Below, one piece after another: positions 62,437-64,000 of a stretch of 64,000 nucleotides of DNA. The stretch comes from Lates calcarifer (taxonomy: Eukaryota; Chordata; Actinopteri; Centropomidae): NCBI RefSeq assembly GCF_001640805.2, contig NC_066850.1:17481036-17545035 (forward strand), written 5' to 3'. The translations under genes were made by a program, and so were the position numbers. Position 1 is the stretch's first letter; each line of letters opens with the position of its first letter. Below the pieces are notes generated by a model. That model was not told the DNA's origin. It saw only the letters and a list, made by a program, of their open reading frames with translations, and searched no databases.

Positions 62437-63232
62437 TAAAAAGCTGGTTCTGGTTCATGTCATTAACTATGAGGAAATGTTTTGACGAAACGAAACAGAC
62501 ACAGTAGTATATCACAGAGATATTATTTTTGGAGAATTTTGCCTTTATGACATTTATTTGTTATTGTTTGATGAGTGTGCTTTTTGAGGTTTTTATTTAT
62601 TTAAGTGTAGTGTGTGTGATTATATTTGAACTGCTCTCTGTACTCTCTAATTGCCCCCTTGGGGATAAATAACGTTATTTAAATTGCATTGAATATAGTT
62701 GAGTAGCAGACAGGAGAAAGAAGGGAACAACATGCAATCATCATCTCAAAAAAACAGCAGGAAATATAGGCTTCATGTCCAGTATATAACTGATAAAAAC
62801 ATTTTGAATATCAGTAAGTGTATAAAACTTATTTAAGATCAGAATCAGAGCTCAAAATATGTATATATAATAATATATAAATAGCTTTTTTCAAACTTTT
62901 GCCTAAAGGGTGTAAATGTCTGTGATCATTGTTTCCTTTTTGAATCTTTCATGTGATTCATGTATAATGTTTGAATCTGTGATCTATTAGTTTAATATTT
63001 TTATTCTTGCCCTTTCCACAAACGTGTGCTTTGTCCCCTCTGTGAGAGTATCAGACAGTGTTGGTCCAGTCTGAGAGAAGATTGACTCTTTATCATGCAG
63101 GTCACAACCACCTGACTGATGAATGTGTTTGTGTCTTCTACAGCAAACCGAGCACGCCCCTGGTCAGTATCACTAAAATACACATATTTCATGTGTCATC
63201 AGCCAAAGTTAAGAAAGAATGAAGCCAATTAA

Positions 63233-64000
63233 TTAGAAAAACAGAAATGATTGACTGATTAAACTAAAAAGAAAGGTCCATATTAAAGAACCAACTGCAA
63301 CAAAAGTCAATACACTATTCATCAGTGAGATTTTTAGTATTTTGTAGGTCTGCATTGTTTCGGACAGATTTGATCCTTCTTGGCATGGATAATACCAGTA
63401 TTGCACAAATCTGTATGGAGATGTTCTACCATCCTCCACAGATGGTAGATCCTCATCTTAAGGTGGTGTTCTCAAGTCAGAGGACGTAGTCGGCCAGGTC
63501 ACAGATTTCATTTTTACATTACATTAACTTCATCTCTCCTTTACCTTTCGCTCTCATGCAGCCTCTTATCAGCACACTCCCACCTCCATGTTGAACGCTC
63601 AGGACTGTGGCAGTCCTGGCCTGGTCTACTCCAAACAAGCAGGACCCCCCATCTGATCCAAACAAATTTATTTGGGTTTCATCTGACCAAAGAATGTGCA
63701 ACATTCATCAGGCCTCTTTTCACGTTCTTTGGCAAAGTTTAATCTTCAGTGTATTTTCCCTGGTTCACTGAAACAGAGAATCTTTGTGCCTAGTCAGAAG
63801 CACTTACCGTCTGTTTTCCAGTGCAAGGTTGTGTAAGTACTGAATTGTGTGGCAGTATTTTTCGAGGACGGGGACCCCTGCACCTCAGCCAGCATAGGTG
63901 TGTGTGTGTGCGTGTGTTAGGAGGTGTAGAACAGCTGAGAGCCTTGCATCAGACCTGAAACCTGGATTGGCTTCCCATCAGACCAGACTCAGGAGAGCAG
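63233..64000 (-). mobile_element. Tc1-like transposon remnant, second family, running off the window edge
   Basis: On the minus strand, decayed transposase coding is visible. Around 63740-63700, LNFAKEREKRPDEC precedes, after a frameshift, ILWSDETQINLFGSDGG (first catalytic Asp of the DDE triad in WSDET, about 63681-63683), and then VLSVQHGGGSVLIRGCM. That order (FAKxH..P..F, WSDETKxxLFGxDG, HGGGSVMxWGC) is diagnostic of Tc1-like transposases. The region between 63233 and 63500 (MEDGRTSPYRFVQYW and on) has no catalytic block, so the 3' half of the gene seems deleted. The family differs from copies A-C. The left boundary is approximate and the right end is outside the window. Confidence 0.7.

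Larger units (their letters stand above)
60449..63232 (+). other. tmtc1: tmtc1 following intron, start
   Basis: Begins with gtcagt and CT/CA tracts (60457-60500). Contains GTCT-rich sequence at 61825-61868, GT/CA arrays, and a LINE-tail-like ATTGCCCCCTTGGGGATAAA at about 62650. The next TMTC1 exon (FLTYSYLLAF...) was searched for by eye and not found. Confidence 0.8.

Noticed and set aside
62152..62439. Frames rich in VCVCV and HTHTH
   Set aside because: Direct translation of the GT and CA arrays.
60449..64000. Next tmtc1 exon (FLTYSYLLAF region)
   Set aside because: No matching translation in any + frame with an acceptor. The CTTCTACAG at 63137-63145 is followed by sequence that does not fit TMTC.

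Overview
This window is nuclear DNA of a ray-finned fish, most likely a percomorph teleost. It has intron/exon organisation with canonical GT..AG splice sites, many (CA)n/(GT)n microsatellites, and decayed remnants of transposon families typical of teleost genomes (Tc1-like, hAT, L2/CR1-type LINEs, a Penelope-like element, a tRNA-derived SINE). There are no bacterial operons, CRISPR arrays or phage genes.

The one protein-coding gene I can support is an internal part of tmtc1, on the + strand. TMTC1 is a transmembrane and TPR-containing protein of the ER O-mannosylation machinery. Five exons are visible: 7589-7766, 25969-26042, 26988-27164, 59864-59946 and 60345-60448. The first three join in perfect phase and give the polytopic membrane part of the protein (signatures NILLGGM, FAVHPVHTEAVSGIVGRAD, GTCAMLVKETGITVFG). 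The fifth gives the stretch leading into DUF1736 (RLWLMGGSMPLFSEQDNPASF). The fourth is less conserved. It enters in phase from exon three but leaves one base out of phase with exon five. Removing one A from the AAAA run at 59919-59922 would repair this, so it is either a one-base assembly error or a real frameshift. The 5' exons (start codon, first luminal loop) and 3' exons (rest of DUF1736, TPR repeats) lie outside the window.

Layout: 1-7588 upstream intron with a 753-bp hAT remnant (8-bp target duplication). 7767-25968 is an 18.2-kb intron with an internally deleted LINE, a Tc1-like remnant and large microsatellites. 26043-26987 is a short intron. 27165-59863 is a 32.7-kb intron with two more Tc1-like remnants, a LINE 3' end, a tRNA-SINE, a Penelope-like remnant and several old dispersed repeats. 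59947-60344 is a 398-bp intron. 60449-64000 is the start of the next intron, with paired (GT)n/(CA)n arrays and another Tc1-like remnant.

Most other open frames are chance frames in introns or read-through of microsatellites (VCVCVC, HTHTHT). No new biological system is visible. The most checkable oddities are the exon-four frameshift, a repeat family coupled to microsatellites in three copies, and the long inverted GT/CA pair near 62.3 kb.
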